Under the pieces are notes generated by a model, which saw only the letters and a program-made list of their open reading frames with translations, did not search any database and was not told the origin of the DNA. A DNA stretch of 64,000 nucleotides, taken from Planctomycetota bacterium. Its GTDB lineage: Bacteria; Planctomycetota; UBA1135; UBA2386. Position numbers and translations under genes: made by a program. Location of the stretch: positions 1 through 64,000 of the forward strand of contig JAEUHS010000020.1 in the NCBI GenBank assembly GCA_016794035.1, written 5' to 3'. Of this stretch, positions 1 through 8,893 are shown in pieces. How positions within the stretch are numbered: the first letter of the stretch is position 1; every line of letters begins with the position of its first letter.

Positions 1-99
1 CGCCGTGCCGACCGAGCTGTTGGGCTCGGCGCCCTCGGGCACCTGCTGGGTCAGGGCGGCGGCGGCGAGCAGGACCGAAGACAAGGAGCCACGCCACAT
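1..99 (-). CDS. Secreted protein, N-terminal fragment cut by window edge
   Basis: Only the first 33 codons are inside the window, starting from an ATG at 99. They read as a short basic N-terminus (MWRGS), a hydrophobic stretch (SSVLLAAAALT) and then an acidic Ser/Asn/Pro-containing segment (EGAEPNSSVG). This looks like a cleavable signal peptide followed by the EPN-type beginning seen in many secreted planctomycete proteins. It follows the LamG-like gene on the same strand by 50 bases and may be its last operon member. A second ATG at 113 lies in another frame and gives an Arg-rich translation, so it was not chosen. The function cannot be read from this fragment. Confidence 0.55.
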   Translation of the reverse strand, partial: MWRGSLSSVLLAAAALTQQVPEGAEPNSSVGTA

Positions 100-149
100 G
101 GGCGCGCACCATACCCGGCCGCCCCGCCGCCGGCACGCCCGTTCGTCGC

Positions 150-1061
150 TCAGCGGCCGCTCGGCAGCAGGTTGCCGTAGGCGTCGTGCGGCCGCGCCGG
201 CGGCACGGCGCTGCGTACGCCGCCGGGGAAGAAGCGCGCGGCGAGGTAGCGCTGGTTGTGCTGCAGTTCCTCCGGCGACAACGCGCGGTCGTAGACCAGC
301 ATCGCGTGCAGCTCGAACCCCGGGTGCAGGCGCATGCGGCCGTACGGGATCAGCATGCGGTTGCCGAACGCGTCGATGCGGTGCTCGAGCTCGCTGACAT
401 GGTGTTCGATGCGGGCACCGGCGTTGTACTCGATGTTGCCGGGCGCGCCGATGTTCACGTAGTACGGCGAGTCGGCCGTGCTGGGTTCGACGTAGCGCCC
501 GTCGAAGCCGAACAGGTCGTCGTCGAGCGCCACGTGGCCCGTTGCCGCCGCATCGTCGATCGCGACCGCGGCGCGCTGCGTGCGACCGGTCGCCACCGCG
601 GCCGGGTGCGTGACGTGCACCGCGCGCGTCAGTTCGGTGCGGGCCTGGTTCTGGATGCTGAGCCGCAGGTTGCGGTTCTCGAAGTTGAAGAAGTAGAAGC
701 AGAACCCGGAGCCGCCGAGCGGATTGCCGTGCGCCGCGTCGGCCAGCAGGAAGTGCGGGTTACCGATGCGGTCGGCGGTCGTGAAGCAGCAGTCGATCGT
801 GAACCTGGCGCCGCGGCGCGCGAACGTCTTGAAGAAGCCGCGCTGGCTGCCGAGCAGCCGGACGAAGTTCTGGCCGCCGAAGCGGAAGCCGCGGCCGTTC
901 CAGTGCGGATCGGCGCGCTCGTTGCTCGCCTCGCCGGGCAGTTCGCCGTCGAAGTTGCCCTCGAGGTCGTGCCAGATCATGCCGCGACCGGCGTAGCTGC
1001 GCACGTCGGCGGCATCGAGGTGCACGGTCAGGCCGCGGCGGATCGGGGTGTCGGGATGCAT
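150..1061 (-). CDS. LamG/concanavalin-like jellyroll domain protein
   Basis: The 303-residue protein begins with a form typical of LamG-like jellyroll folds: a strand with GLTVHLDAADV, then WHDLEGN, and near the C-terminus a strand with MLVYDRALSPEELQ and RYLAARF. That last motif is the usual end of a LamG/Laminin-G-3 domain. No signal peptide or membrane segment is visible, so it may act in the cytoplasm or be exported another way. It starts 13 bases after the stop of the sulfotransferase gene, so the two are probably co-transcribed. Carbohydrate or polymer binding is the likely role, by family. The ligand is unknown. Confidence 0.75.
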   Translation of the reverse strand: MHPDTPIRRGLTVHLDAADVRSYAGRGMIWHDLEGNFDGELPGEASNERADPHWNGRGFRFGGQNFVRLLGSQRGFFKTFARRGARFTIDCCFTTADRIGNPHFLLADAAHGNPLGGSGFCFYFFNFENRNLRLSIQNQARTELTRAVHVTHPAAVATGRTQRAAVAIDDAAATGHVALDDDLFGFDGRYVEPSTADSPYYVNIGAPGNIEYNAGARIEHHVSELEHRIDAFGNRMLIPYGRMRLHPGFELHAMLVYDRALSPEELQHNQRYLAARFFPGGVRSAVPPARPHDAYGNLLPSGR

Positions 1062-1074
1062 CGTGGACTCCGGT

Positions 1075-1899
1075 TCAGACCTCGTAGCCGTGGGCGCGCA
1101 GCACCGGCGCGCAGATCGCCAGCGCCCGCTGCTGCTGTTCGGCGTTCAAGAGCCGCGCGAAGCCGCCGCTGCCGCCGCGCCGCACGTGCTGCGGGTTCTG
1201 CTGCTGCATCCGGTCGACCGACAGCTCGCCGGCGACGGCCAGGATGTCGGCGTCGTCGAGCCCGAGCCCGACCCAGCGGGCGAGGCGCCGCAGCGTCGCC
1301 GGCAGGTCCGCCACCATCTCCTCGTAGCGCACGAACTCGATGTCGAGGGCGCGCTTCGCCCGCAGGTGGTCGCCGGCGTGCCGGCACCAGTCCTCGAGGA
1401 ACGGCACCAGCTCCATCGCCACGTAGTCGGCCGGCGACCGCGCCGGGTGCGGATGGTAGCGCCGCATGAACGGCGTCTGCACGAAGTGCGCCATCGACAC
1501 CAGCGCATCGCGCGGATCGCGCACGATGTAGCAGACACGCGGGAACTGCGGGTAGACCTCCCAGCTGCGCTCGCACAGGAACGAGTGCGTCCAGACGTGG
1601 CTGCACGCGGCCAGGTACGCCGGCAGGTCGTCGATGCGCTCGATGTGCTGCGTCTCGATCTGCCAGTGCACGCCGTCGTCCTGCACCAGGATCTGGTCGA
1701 TGTCGAACTGCTCGATCGAGAACTCGGGCCACGCGCTGCGCTGGCCCTGGATCGTGTGCTGCTGCACGAAGCTGCGCTTCTGGCCCGCGCGCCGGAACAG
1801 CAGGTCGAAGGTCTTCCACAGCAGGAAACTGCCCGACTTCACGTAGCTGACGTGGAGCACCGGAGTCGCCGGGACCGTGAGCACCGCATTCGCCGCCAT
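1075..1899 (-). CDS. PAPS-dependent sulfotransferase
   Basis: This 274-residue enzyme would transfer sulfate from PAPS to a hydroxyl or amino group, probably of a surface glycan given its neighbours. The 5'-phosphosulfate loop is seen as YVKSGS at about residues 19–24. The 3'-phosphate site is seen as YIVRDPRDALVS at about 124–135, and a glycine-rich RRGGSGGF segment near the C-terminus corresponds to the family's last PAPS motif. The ATG at 1899 (MAANAVL) was chosen; an upstream in-frame ATG at 2064 adds a low-complexity Arg/Pro extension and runs into the divergent methyltransferase gene. Sulfotransferases of this size are abundant in planctomycetes. The acceptor cannot be inferred. Confidence 0.85.
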   Translation of the reverse strand: MAANAVLTVPATPVLHVSYVKSGSFLLWKTFDLLFRRAGQKRSFVQQHTIQGQRSAWPEFSIEQFDIDQILVQDDGVHWQIETQHIERIDDLPAYLAACSHVWTHSFLCERSWEVYPQFPRVCYIVRDPRDALVSMAHFVQTPFMRRYHPHPARSPADYVAMELVPFLEDWCRHAGDHLRAKRALDIEFVRYEEMVADLPATLRRLARWVGLGLDDADILAVAGELSVDRMQQQNPQHVRRGGSGGFARLLNAEQQQRALAICAPVLRAHGYEV

Positions 1900-2015
1900 C
1901 GTCGACTGCCATCGGCCGGCGCACGGCTCCGCATTGAGCACGAGCGGCCGACGGGACGGGCCGTTCGTGCCGGCGCCGATCAAGTCCGCCGGCCCCGCCG
2001 CCCGATGCCGAGGGC

Positions 2016-2984
2016 ATGCGGGCAGAGGTGATCGAGGGCGCGACGCTGGTCGTCGACGCGGCACGTCTTGCGACCATGGTCGGCGTCGAGCTGGACGCGC
2101 TGGCGGAGTCGTGCCGGCGCGTGCTCGCCGCCGGCGAACTGCGCGGTTCGGTGCTGAGCGGCGCCGAGCGCGAGACGCAGCTGCTGCGCGCGCTGCGCGC
2201 CAGCGAGGACCCGGCGCTGTCGTGTTCGGGTCCGCACCGCGCCGGCGACTGGGAACGCGGCTGGAGCGAGAACCTGCGCGAGCTGCACGGCGACGACGGC
2301 TCGCTGGTGACCCTGATGCCGAAGTACAACCGCCACCAGGTGCTGCGCCTGCAGGGCGACTACCTGCGCGTCAGCGACCCGGCGTTCGAGTACGCGGTCT
2401 ACACGGCGCTGCGCCACCACTGCTTCCAGCGCTGGTTCCGCGGCGTCGACGGCGTCGCCGAGTTCGGCTGCGGCACCGGCACCAGCCTCGTGCTGCTGGC
2501 GGAGCTGCTGCCGCAGCTCGAGCTGTGGGGACTCGACTGGGCCGAGTCGTCGCAACGGATCCTCGAGCAGATCGGCGCACGCACGGGCCGCACGATCCAC
2601 GGCCGCCGCTTCGACATGTTCGCGCCCGACGCGGACTTCCTGCTGCCGCCCGGCACCGCGGTGCTGACCTCCGCGGCGATGGAGCAGCTCGGCGCCGCGC
2701 ACGGTCCGTTCGTCGACTACCTGCTCGCGCAGCAGCCGGCGATCTGCGTGCACATCGAACCGATCGTCGAACTCTACCGCCCGGACAGCCTGTTCGACGA
2801 CGTGGCGATCCGCTACCACCGCCGCCGCAACTACCTCAGCGGCTTCCTGCCGCGCCTGCAGCGGCTCGCCGCGGCCGGGCGGATCGAACTGCTGACCGTG
2901 CAGCGCACCGGCTTCGGCTCGTTCCACCACGAAGGCTACAGCCTGGTGGTGTGGCGGCCGCGCGGCGCCGGGAGCCGCCGCTGA
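2016..2984 (+). CDS. Class I SAM-dependent methyltransferase
   Basis: The 322-residue protein has a glycine-rich SAM-binding motif I, VAEFGCGTGTS, at about residues 147–157. An acidic residue ends the next strand (WGLDWAESS), as in class I Rossmann methyltransferases. The first 140 residues form an accessory domain with several Cys and Trp positions; its middle part (MPKYNRHQ) resembles class I methyltransferases acting on glycan or peptide intermediates. It is the first gene of a plus-strand operon and its TGA overlaps the next gene's ATG (TGATG). It is divergent from the sulfotransferase across 116 bases, which probably hold both promoters. The substrate is unknown. Confidence 0.75.
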   Translation: MRAEVIEGATLVVDAARLATMVGVELDALAESCRRVLAAGELRGSVLSGAERETQLLRALRASEDPALSCSGPHRAGDWERGWSENLRELHGDDGSLVTLMPKYNRHQVLRLQGDYLRVSDPAFEYAVYTALRHHCFQRWFRGVDGVAEFGCGTGTSLVLLAELLPQLELWGLDWAESSQRILEQIGARTGRTIHGRRFDMFAPDADFLLPPGTAVLTSAAMEQLGAAHGPFVDYLLAQQPAICVHIEPIVELYRPDSLFDDVAIRYHRRRNYLSGFLPRLQRLAAAGRIELLTVQRTGFGSFHHEGYSLVVWRPRGAGSRR

Positions 2985-5900
2985 TGCGCGGCGCGGCCTG
3001 GACCCGCGAGGTCTTCGCCAGCGGTGACTACGCCGGCGCGGCGATGTTCGGCGATGCGGCGACCTGGCAGTGCCACGCCGCCCGCGCGCTGCTGCGCGGC
3101 GACGCACCGGCGTTCGCGGCCCTCGCCGACTGCGCCGAGCCCGAGGCGCGCCTGCACGCCGGTGCGGCGCGCTGGATCCACGGCGACGCCGCGATCGCGC
3201 GCCGCCTGCTGGCCGGCGTGCCGTTGCCGCACGCGCAGAACCTGCTCCGGCTGCTCGAGCAGCCGCGCATCCGCGTGCTGACGCAGCTGCCGTGGCTGGC
3301 GAACACGCCGACCGACCTGCTCGGCGGCGCCGCCCACGACCCGGCGTTCGAACTGCGCAACATCGGCCACCACGCCGGCGACGCGCAGGCGCATCCGTAC
3401 GCCGAGGTAGCGCGGTTCGTCGACGCCGGGTTCACGCCGGACTTCTTCCTCGCGGCGATGGTCGAGTGGCAGCACGTGCCGCCGGACCTGCAGTCGCTGC
3501 CGTGCCCGATCTTCGGTCACGTCGCCGATCACGACCTGCACGCGCAGACGCTGCTGCCGTGGCTGCACCTCTACGACGAGCTGTGCGTCACCGACCGCAG
3601 CGAGTGGCTGTCGGTGCAGGGCCTGACCGCCGCGCGCGTGTCGTCGTTCCCGAAGGTGTTCGGTCTGCCCGGCGACCTGCCGGCGGTGCCGCCGACCGAC
3701 CGGCACCTCGACTTCTTCGTCTCCGGCACCATGCTGGACCCGTACCACCCCGACAAGGCCGCGCTGCTGCACGAGCTGCTGTCGCTGCCGGGCATCGACC
3801 TGCGCGTCGTCACCGGCTTCACCGGCCCGATGGCGTACCGCGCGCTGCTCGCGGCCAGCAAGGCGTCGTTCACCTACGTGCGTCGGTCCGGGGCGATGCC
3901 GACGCGCGGCCTCGAGGCCCTGGCGATGGGCTGCGCGGTCGCCGTGCAGGAGGACTCGAGCCTGCGCCTGTTCGTCGGCGACGACCACGGCCTCGTGCCC
4001 TACGGCCCGCGCAGCGGCTCGCTGGCCGCGGCGATGCAGACGATCCTCGGCGACTGGCGCCGGCACGGCGCCGCGGCCGCGCGCGGCGCCGCCCGCGTGC
4101 GCGAGCAGTTCGCGATGCCGCGCGTCGCGTCCCAGTACCTGCGCTTCCTGACCTTCCGCGCCGCGGCGCCGCGCGCGGCGCGCCAGCGCCTCGACACCGG
4201 CAGCTGGTGCCAGAAGCGCGTCTCGGTCTCGCGCACGTGGTTGCCGAACAGCCCGGCGGCGCGGCGGCGCACGATGCAGGCCAACTTCCGCCAGCTCGGG
4301 CGCGTGCTGACGACGCGACCGACGGCCGCAGGCCTGCTCGACATGGCGCGCGAACTGCTGTGCGAGTTCGCGTTCTACCGCCAGCGCGGCCAGGACGGCG
4401 CCGACGAACAGGCGCTGTTCGCCGATGCGATCCGTCTGCTCGAGCGCTGCGAACGCCACTTCCCGCGCGCGCTGGTGCCGCGGTTCGTGCGCGTGCGCGC
4501 GCTGCTGCACCACGGCACGGCGACCCAACGCATGCACGCGCTGCAGGACGCGTTCGACCTGGTCGAGCGCGGCCCCGACGACTGGCTCGTCGACCCGCAG
4601 GACGACGTGATGCCGTTCGACTTCCACGGCGATCTGTTCGACTACCGCAGCTACCTCGACCTGGTGCTGCAGGCGGCGAAGGGCGAGACGGTGCCCGCGG
4701 CGGCGTTCGCGCGCCTGCTGCTGGCGTCGCTGGCCGGCTACGTGGCGCGCAAGACCGGCAGGCCCGAGCTGCACGAGCGTGCGGCGACCTGGAACCCCGC
4801 GTTCGCGCGCTTCCGGCTCGACCACGCCCGCGCGCTGCTCGCGCGCGGCGGCGACGCGGGGCGCGCGCCGGCGATCGCGCTGCTGCGCGAGCTCGCCAGC
4901 GGTTCGACCGAGTTCGCCGCCGCCGCACGGCTGCTGCACGAGCTCGAACCCGCGACGCCGGCGCCGCTCGCGCTGCAGCGCATCGACGAGGACACGCTCG
5001 ACGCCAGCGTACGCGTCGCGTCGCTGTTCGACGTCGAACGCCGCGCCTCGGCCCAGGCGCGCCGTGCCGCGCCGACCGGGGCGGGCGGATCCGTCCAGCC
5101 CGAGCTCGCGGTGCTGGTGCCCGACTGCGGCGATGCGCGCCAGCTCGCCGCGTTGCTGACGGACCTCGGTGGCCTGGTGGACGCGGCGGCCCTGCAACTG
5201 GTCGTGGCGCTGCCGCCGGCGGCCACCGCGCACACCGACGCGCTGGCCGCCTTCGCCGCCAACCATGCCGCCGTGCACACCGTCGCCACGGCCGCGACCG
5301 CCACCTTCGCGACCCGCCTGGAGGCCTGCCGCCGCGCCGCCACGGCGCCGCTGCTGACGATCGCCAACGCCGGCGACCGCTTCCGTCCCGACGCGCTGTC
5401 GCGTCTGGTCGACGAACTGCGCCAGCACCCCGACGCCGACCTCGCGTTCGGCAACCACGGCTGGACGGCGACGGTGCGCGCGCACTTCGACGCGTCGGCC
5501 TGCGTCGAGCTGACCTGCCTGCCCGCGTTCAGCCGACGCCGGCTCGCGCAGCGGCAGATCGTCGGGCTGCACCCGGTCTGGCGGCGACGCCTGCACGAAC
5601 GCCACGGCGGCTTCGACGCCGATGGCGGCCCGGCGAGCGAACACGCGTTCTGGCGCCGCGCCACGCGCGACGGCGAGGTGCGGCAGCTGCGCGCGCTGCT
5701 GAGCACGAGCCCGCTCGAGGCGCCGTGGCGCTGGCGCCGCCTCGCGCCGGACCAGGCGCCGCGACCGCTGCCCGCGCAGCTGTTCGCCCCCGGCCTGCGC
5801 GAGGAGGCCGAGAGCCACGCGCGTCTCGGCATCCTCGACGAATCGGTGCTCGCCGACGTGCGGCAACTCGAGGAGTTCCACGGCACCGCGCTGCTGCACG

Positions 5901-6157
5901 GCGACCTGGCCACCGCGCGGTGCCTGCTGCGCGCGGCGGTCGAGAACGTGCCGAGCCTGCTGTCGGCGCGCCTCGCGCTGGCGCGGCTGCTCGCCGCGAC
6001 CGGCTCGCCCGACGTGCGCGCGGTGCTCGAGGCCGCCCGCGCGTGTGAGCCCTACCACGAACTGACCACGCGGCTGCTGGCAGCCAGCCGGCACGCCGGA
6101 GCCCAGCCCCCCCGACCGGAGATCGAACCGTGCCCGACGCCCCAGCTGGTGCGCTGA
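2984..6157 (+). CDS. Large two-domain glycosyltransferase (GT4-like plus degenerate GT2-like)
   Basis: The start is the ATG overlapping the previous stop codon; an open frame continues upstream but is antisense-like. The 1057-residue product has a helical N-terminus. Residues about 105–400 resemble a CgeB/YkvP-type GT4 glycosyltransferase, with HLDFFVSGTMLDPYHPDK and a C-terminal GLEALAMGCAVAVQE, where the usual nucleotide-sugar site sits. A long helical middle follows. Residues about 710–930 look like a GT2 fold (ELAVLVPDCGD, then APLLTIANAGDRFRPDAL), but the DxD metal site reads NAGD. The second domain may therefore be inactive or structural. It lies in an operon with methyltransferases and a dioxygenase, which fits glycan assembly. 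Confidence 0.7.
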   Translation: MRGAAWTREVFASGDYAGAAMFGDAATWQCHAARALLRGDAPAFAALADCAEPEARLHAGAARWIHGDAAIARRLLAGVPLPHAQNLLRLLEQPRIRVLTQLPWLANTPTDLLGGAAHDPAFELRNIGHHAGDAQAHPYAEVARFVDAGFTPDFFLAAMVEWQHVPPDLQSLPCPIFGHVADHDLHAQTLLPWLHLYDELCVTDRSEWLSVQGLTAARVSSFPKVFGLPGDLPAVPPTDRHLDFFVSGTMLDPYHPDKAALLHELLSLPGIDLRVVTGFTGPMAYRALLAASKASFTYVRRSGAMPTRGLEALAMGCAVAVQEDSSLRLFVGDDHGLVPYGPRSGSLAAAMQTILGDWRRHGAAAARGAARVREQFAMPRVASQYLRFLTFRAAAPRAARQRLDTGSWCQKRVSVSRTWLPNSPAARRRTMQANFRQLGRVLTTRPTAAGLLDMARELLCEFAFYRQRGQDGADEQALFADAIRLLERCERHFPRALVPRFVRVRALLHHGTATQRMHALQDAFDLVERGPDDWLVDPQDDVMPFDFHGDLFDYRSYLDLVLQAAKGETVPAAAFARLLLASLAGYVARKTGRPELHERAATWNPAFARFRLDHARALLARGGDAGRAPAIALLRELASGSTEFAAAARLLHELEPATPAPLALQRIDEDTLDASVRVASLFDVERRASAQARRAAPTGAGGSVQPELAVLVPDCGDARQLAALLTDLGGLVDAAALQLVVALPPAATAHTDALAAFAANHAAVHTVATAATATFATRLEACRRAATAPLLTIANAGDRFRPDALSRLVDELRQHPDADLAFGNHGWTATVRAHFDASACVELTCLPAFSRRRLAQRQIVGLHPVWRRRLHERHGGFDADGGPASEHAFWRRATRDGEVRQLRALLSTSPLEAPWRWRRLAPDQAPRPLPAQLFAPGLREEAESHARLGILDESVLADVRQLEEFHGTALLHGDLATARCLLRAAVENVPSLLSARLALARLLAATGSPDVRAVLEAARACEPYHELTTRLLAASRHAGAQPPRPEIEPCPTPQLVR

Positions 6158-7047
6158 CGTTCGCGCCCGAGTACGCGGCCCATGACGAGCCGTCGTTCCG
6201 CGCCGAGTTCCTGGCCGACATGGCGCGGCAGAGCCCGTTGCAGGCCCGGCACGCGCGCGGCGTCTGCGTGCTGCGCTACGACCGGCGTGCGTTCGACGTC
6301 CGGGCGCTGGTCGGCGACGCGCTGGCCGCGGCCGGCATGCTCGATCGTGCCGCGCTGGCGGCGCGCGGCGACCGGCTGGAGACCCTGCACGACCTGGTCG
6401 ACCCGGCGCACCAGGCGATGGACGTCTCCCAGCAGTCGGCTGCCGCGCGCGCCCTGTACGAGATGCCGGCGGCGTTCGCGGCGCTGCACGAACGCCTGCT
6501 GGCCGAGGTCGTGGTGCCGCAGCTCGGGCTCGGGCCCGCGCACTGCCAACGCACGCCGACGTTCCGCGCGTTCTTCCCGCAGGCGCCCGGCTACCCCGGC
6601 GAGACGACCTACCACAACGACCTGATGCTCGGGCACAACCCGCGCGAGGTGAACGTGTTCGTGCCGCTGGTGCGCTGCGAGGCGACGCGGTCGCTGCTGC
6701 TGGCAGACCTCGACGACAGCCTCGCGCTGCTGCGCGAGTTCGACCACGACTTCCCGCGCTTCGGGCGGGCGACGCAGACCGACGCGGACCTGATGGCGCG
6801 CTGCGAACGCATCTGCCGGCCGCTCGAGGTCGACGTCGGCGACATCGTCGTGTTCGACTCCCGCTGTCTGCACGCGGGTCCCGCCAACCGCACCGCGCTG
6901 ACGCGGGTGACGTTCGACACGCGGCTGCTGCCGGTCGCCGACCTCGCGACGCAGCGCAATCGCTACCGCGGGCTCGGCCGCCGCCGCGCCAGTTTCACCA
7001 CCGGCGAGTACTTCTCGGCCCACCCGATCGGCGGGACGCCGCGGTGA
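6130..7047 (+). CDS. Fe(II)/2-oxoglutarate-type dioxygenase (StrG/phytanoyl-CoA hydroxylase-like)
   Basis: The 305-residue protein shows the double-stranded beta-helix iron site: H162-N-D164 in TYHNDLMLGH, the distal H248 in CLHAGP, and R259 as a probable 2-oxoglutarate-binding arginine. The nearest family I recognise is the StrG/phytanoyl-CoA dioxygenase group found in antibiotic and glycan clusters. The gene overlaps the end of the glycosyltransferase by 28 bases and its TGA overlaps the next gene's GTG start, so it is translationally coupled on both sides. Hydroxylation or another oxidation of a sugar or amino-sugar intermediate is plausible. The substrate is not known. Confidence 0.75.
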   Translation: MPDAPAGALTFAPEYAAHDEPSFRAEFLADMARQSPLQARHARGVCVLRYDRRAFDVRALVGDALAAAGMLDRAALAARGDRLETLHDLVDPAHQAMDVSQQSAAARALYEMPAAFAALHERLLAEVVVPQLGLGPAHCQRTPTFRAFFPQAPGYPGETTYHNDLMLGHNPREVNVFVPLVRCEATRSLLLADLDDSLALLREFDHDFPRFGRATQTDADLMARCERICRPLEVDVGDIVVFDSRCLHAGPANRTALTRVTFDTRLLPVADLATQRNRYRGLGRRRASFTTGEYFSAHPIGGTPR

Positions 7048-8636
7048 CCGCGACCGCCGAGCTGCGGCCGCTGCGGCACTGCCGCATGGTGCTGTGCCTG
7101 CCCGGCGACGACGCGAACACGCTCGCGTCGCTGCGCGCCGCCGGCGTGCCGGCAGTGACGCTCGATCCGGCCGCGGCGCCGGCGCGCCGCCTGCGCCACT
7201 TCCGCCACCGCTTCGACGGGGTCGTGTGCGACCTGGCCGCGTTCGGCGGCACCCTGCCCGCCGACCTCGCGGCGGCACTCGACGAGACCCTGCTGCCCGG
7301 CGGTCGCCTGCTGCTGCGCGGCGCCGACGCGCCGGGCACGGTCGCGCCCGATCTCGTCTGCTGCGGCCGGAGCCGCGGCAGCTCCCTGTGGCGCAAGCCG
7401 CGGCCGACGCCCCCCGGCGCGCAGCCCGCGATCGTGCGGGTCGCCCCCTACGCAGACCTGCTGGTCGGCTGCCGACGCGTGATCGAACTCGGCGCCGGCG
7501 GCGGTCGCTTCCTCGATGCGCTGCGCCTGCGCGGCATCGCGGCGGCCGGCCTCGAACGCGAAGCCGCGCTGGCCGGACCGGCGCGGGCCCGCGGCCACGA
7601 GGTGTGCATCGGCGGCCTCGCAGACCTGCCCGCGCTGGCGCGCGGCGCCGACGGACTGTTCGTCGGCCACTGGCTCGACGATCTCGACCGCGCCGCCGTC
7701 GAACGCGTGCTGCAGGCCTGTCGGCACGTGCTGCCCGCCGGCGGGCGGCTGCTGCTGCGCTGCGGGCGCGCGGCGGCGGCGCGGCTGCACGAGCCGTTCA
7801 CCGCCCGGCACTGGGCGCCGGTCCATCGCGTCGACGTGCCGCTCGACGCCGACGACGTCGCGCTGCTCGCCTTCGCGACCGGCGACCCACCGCCGTGGCC
7901 CGCCGGCGTCGCGGACGTGCGCATCGACACCGCGGCGCTGCCGCTGCAGCGGCCGCCGCGTTCGTGCTTCGACCTCGAACGCGCCGAACGCCAGGTCACC
8001 AGCCAGGGCGGCGAGGACGGCGTGCTGGCGGAGCTGTTCGCGCGGCTCGGCACGACGAACCGCCACTACGTCGAGTTCGGCTGCGGCGACGGCCTGCAGT
8101 GCAACACGACGCAGCTGCGGCGCGCGGGCTGGCAGGGCCTGCTGATGGACGGCATCGCCGCACCGGCGGCGCCCGACGCCGTGATCCATGCGGCCTGGAT
8201 CACGGCCGAGAACATCGGGGCCCTGCTCGACCACCACGGCGTGCCCGCCGAGCCCGACCTGCTGTCGATCGACGTCGACGGCAACGACTACTGGATCTGG
8301 CGCGCGATCACCCGCCGGCCGCGCGTCGTGGTCGTCGAGTACAACGCCAACCTGCCGGCCGACCGCGCGCTGACGATGCCGTACGACCCGCTGCACCGCT
8401 GGGACGGCAGCGACTTCTACGGCGCCAGCCTGCTGGCGCTGGTGCAGCTCGGCCGCGCCAAGGGCTACACGCTGGTCTACTGCACGCAGGCCGGCGTCAA
8501 CGCGTTCTTCGTGCGCGACGATCTGCTGCCGGGTCTCGAGCCGGTCGATTCGCAACTGCTCTACCGGGCGCCCAACTACTGGTACCGTGGGGCCCGTTCG
8601 CGGCCCGACCTGACGCGCGCGATGGTCACCGTGTGA
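7044..8636 (+). CDS. Tandem methyltransferase: SAM-type domain fused to FkbM-type domain
   Basis: The GTG start at 7044 overlaps the upstream stop (GTGA). The 530-residue product has two parts. Residues about 120–300 carry a class I SAM motif (VIELGAGGGRFLDAL) and a later GHWLDDLDRAAVERV segment. Residues about 320–520 match FkbM-type methyltransferases: SQGGEDGVLAELF, HYVEFGCGDG and LLSIDVDGNDYWIW. FkbM-family enzymes O-methylate sugars and polyketides, so this fits the glycan operon. The two domains could act on different positions of the same product, or the first may be non-catalytic. Confidence 0.75.
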   Translation: MTATAELRPLRHCRMVLCLPGDDANTLASLRAAGVPAVTLDPAAAPARRLRHFRHRFDGVVCDLAAFGGTLPADLAAALDETLLPGGRLLLRGADAPGTVAPDLVCCGRSRGSSLWRKPRPTPPGAQPAIVRVAPYADLLVGCRRVIELGAGGGRFLDALRLRGIAAAGLEREAALAGPARARGHEVCIGGLADLPALARGADGLFVGHWLDDLDRAAVERVLQACRHVLPAGGRLLLRCGRAAAARLHEPFTARHWAPVHRVDVPLDADDVALLAFATGDPPPWPAGVADVRIDTAALPLQRPPRSCFDLERAERQVTSQGGEDGVLAELFARLGTTNRHYVEFGCGDGLQCNTTQLRRAGWQGLLMDGIAAPAAPDAVIHAAWITAENIGALLDHHGVPAEPDLLSIDVDGNDYWIWRAITRRPRVVVVEYNANLPADRALTMPYDPLHRWDGSDFYGASLLALVQLGRAKGYTLVYCTQAGVNAFFVRDDLLPGLEPVDSQLLYRAPNYWYRGARSRPDLTRAMVTV

Positions 8637-8878
8637 GCCGCGTGCGGGCGCTTGCTGTTCCGGCGCCGGTCGCCGCCACCTCGTCGCCGCCGGGCACCGG
8701 CATCGTGATCGAGTTCCGCGGCTCGCCGAACGCACATGGTGACGTGCCCACCGCCTGGTCGACCAACCAGGACGTCGCCGACGGCAACGCCTATCTGCAG
8801 TACCGGATCACGCTGACCGCCGACCCGGTCACCGGCGCCGTGCCCTGGGTCGACTCGCTCGTGGTGCCCTACCAGTAG
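8633..8878 (+). pseudogene. C-terminal remnant of a secreted protein
   Basis: From a GTG that overlaps the previous stop (GTGA), 81 residues can be read. After a 20-residue Ala/Pro-rich beginning they show GTGIVIEFRGSPNAHGD, then YLQYRITLTADPVTG and a final DSLVVPYQ. This pattern, with a beta strand ending at the stop codon, looks like the extreme C-terminus of a much larger extracellular beta-sandwich protein. No signal peptide or upstream body exists in this frame. I read it as a decayed fragment fused behind the operon by chance, although a small functional protein cannot be excluded. Confidence 0.45.
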
Positions 8879-8893
8879 GGCGACCGGCCGACT

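Noticed and set aside
2936-6094. Long minus-strand open frame opposite the glycosyltransferase
   Set aside because: It is Arg/Gln/Val-rich antisense sequence of high-GC DNA with no domain.
8633-8878. Intact small secreted protein
   Set aside because: No signal peptide and the sequence matches only a terminal strand pattern, so a remnant is more likely.
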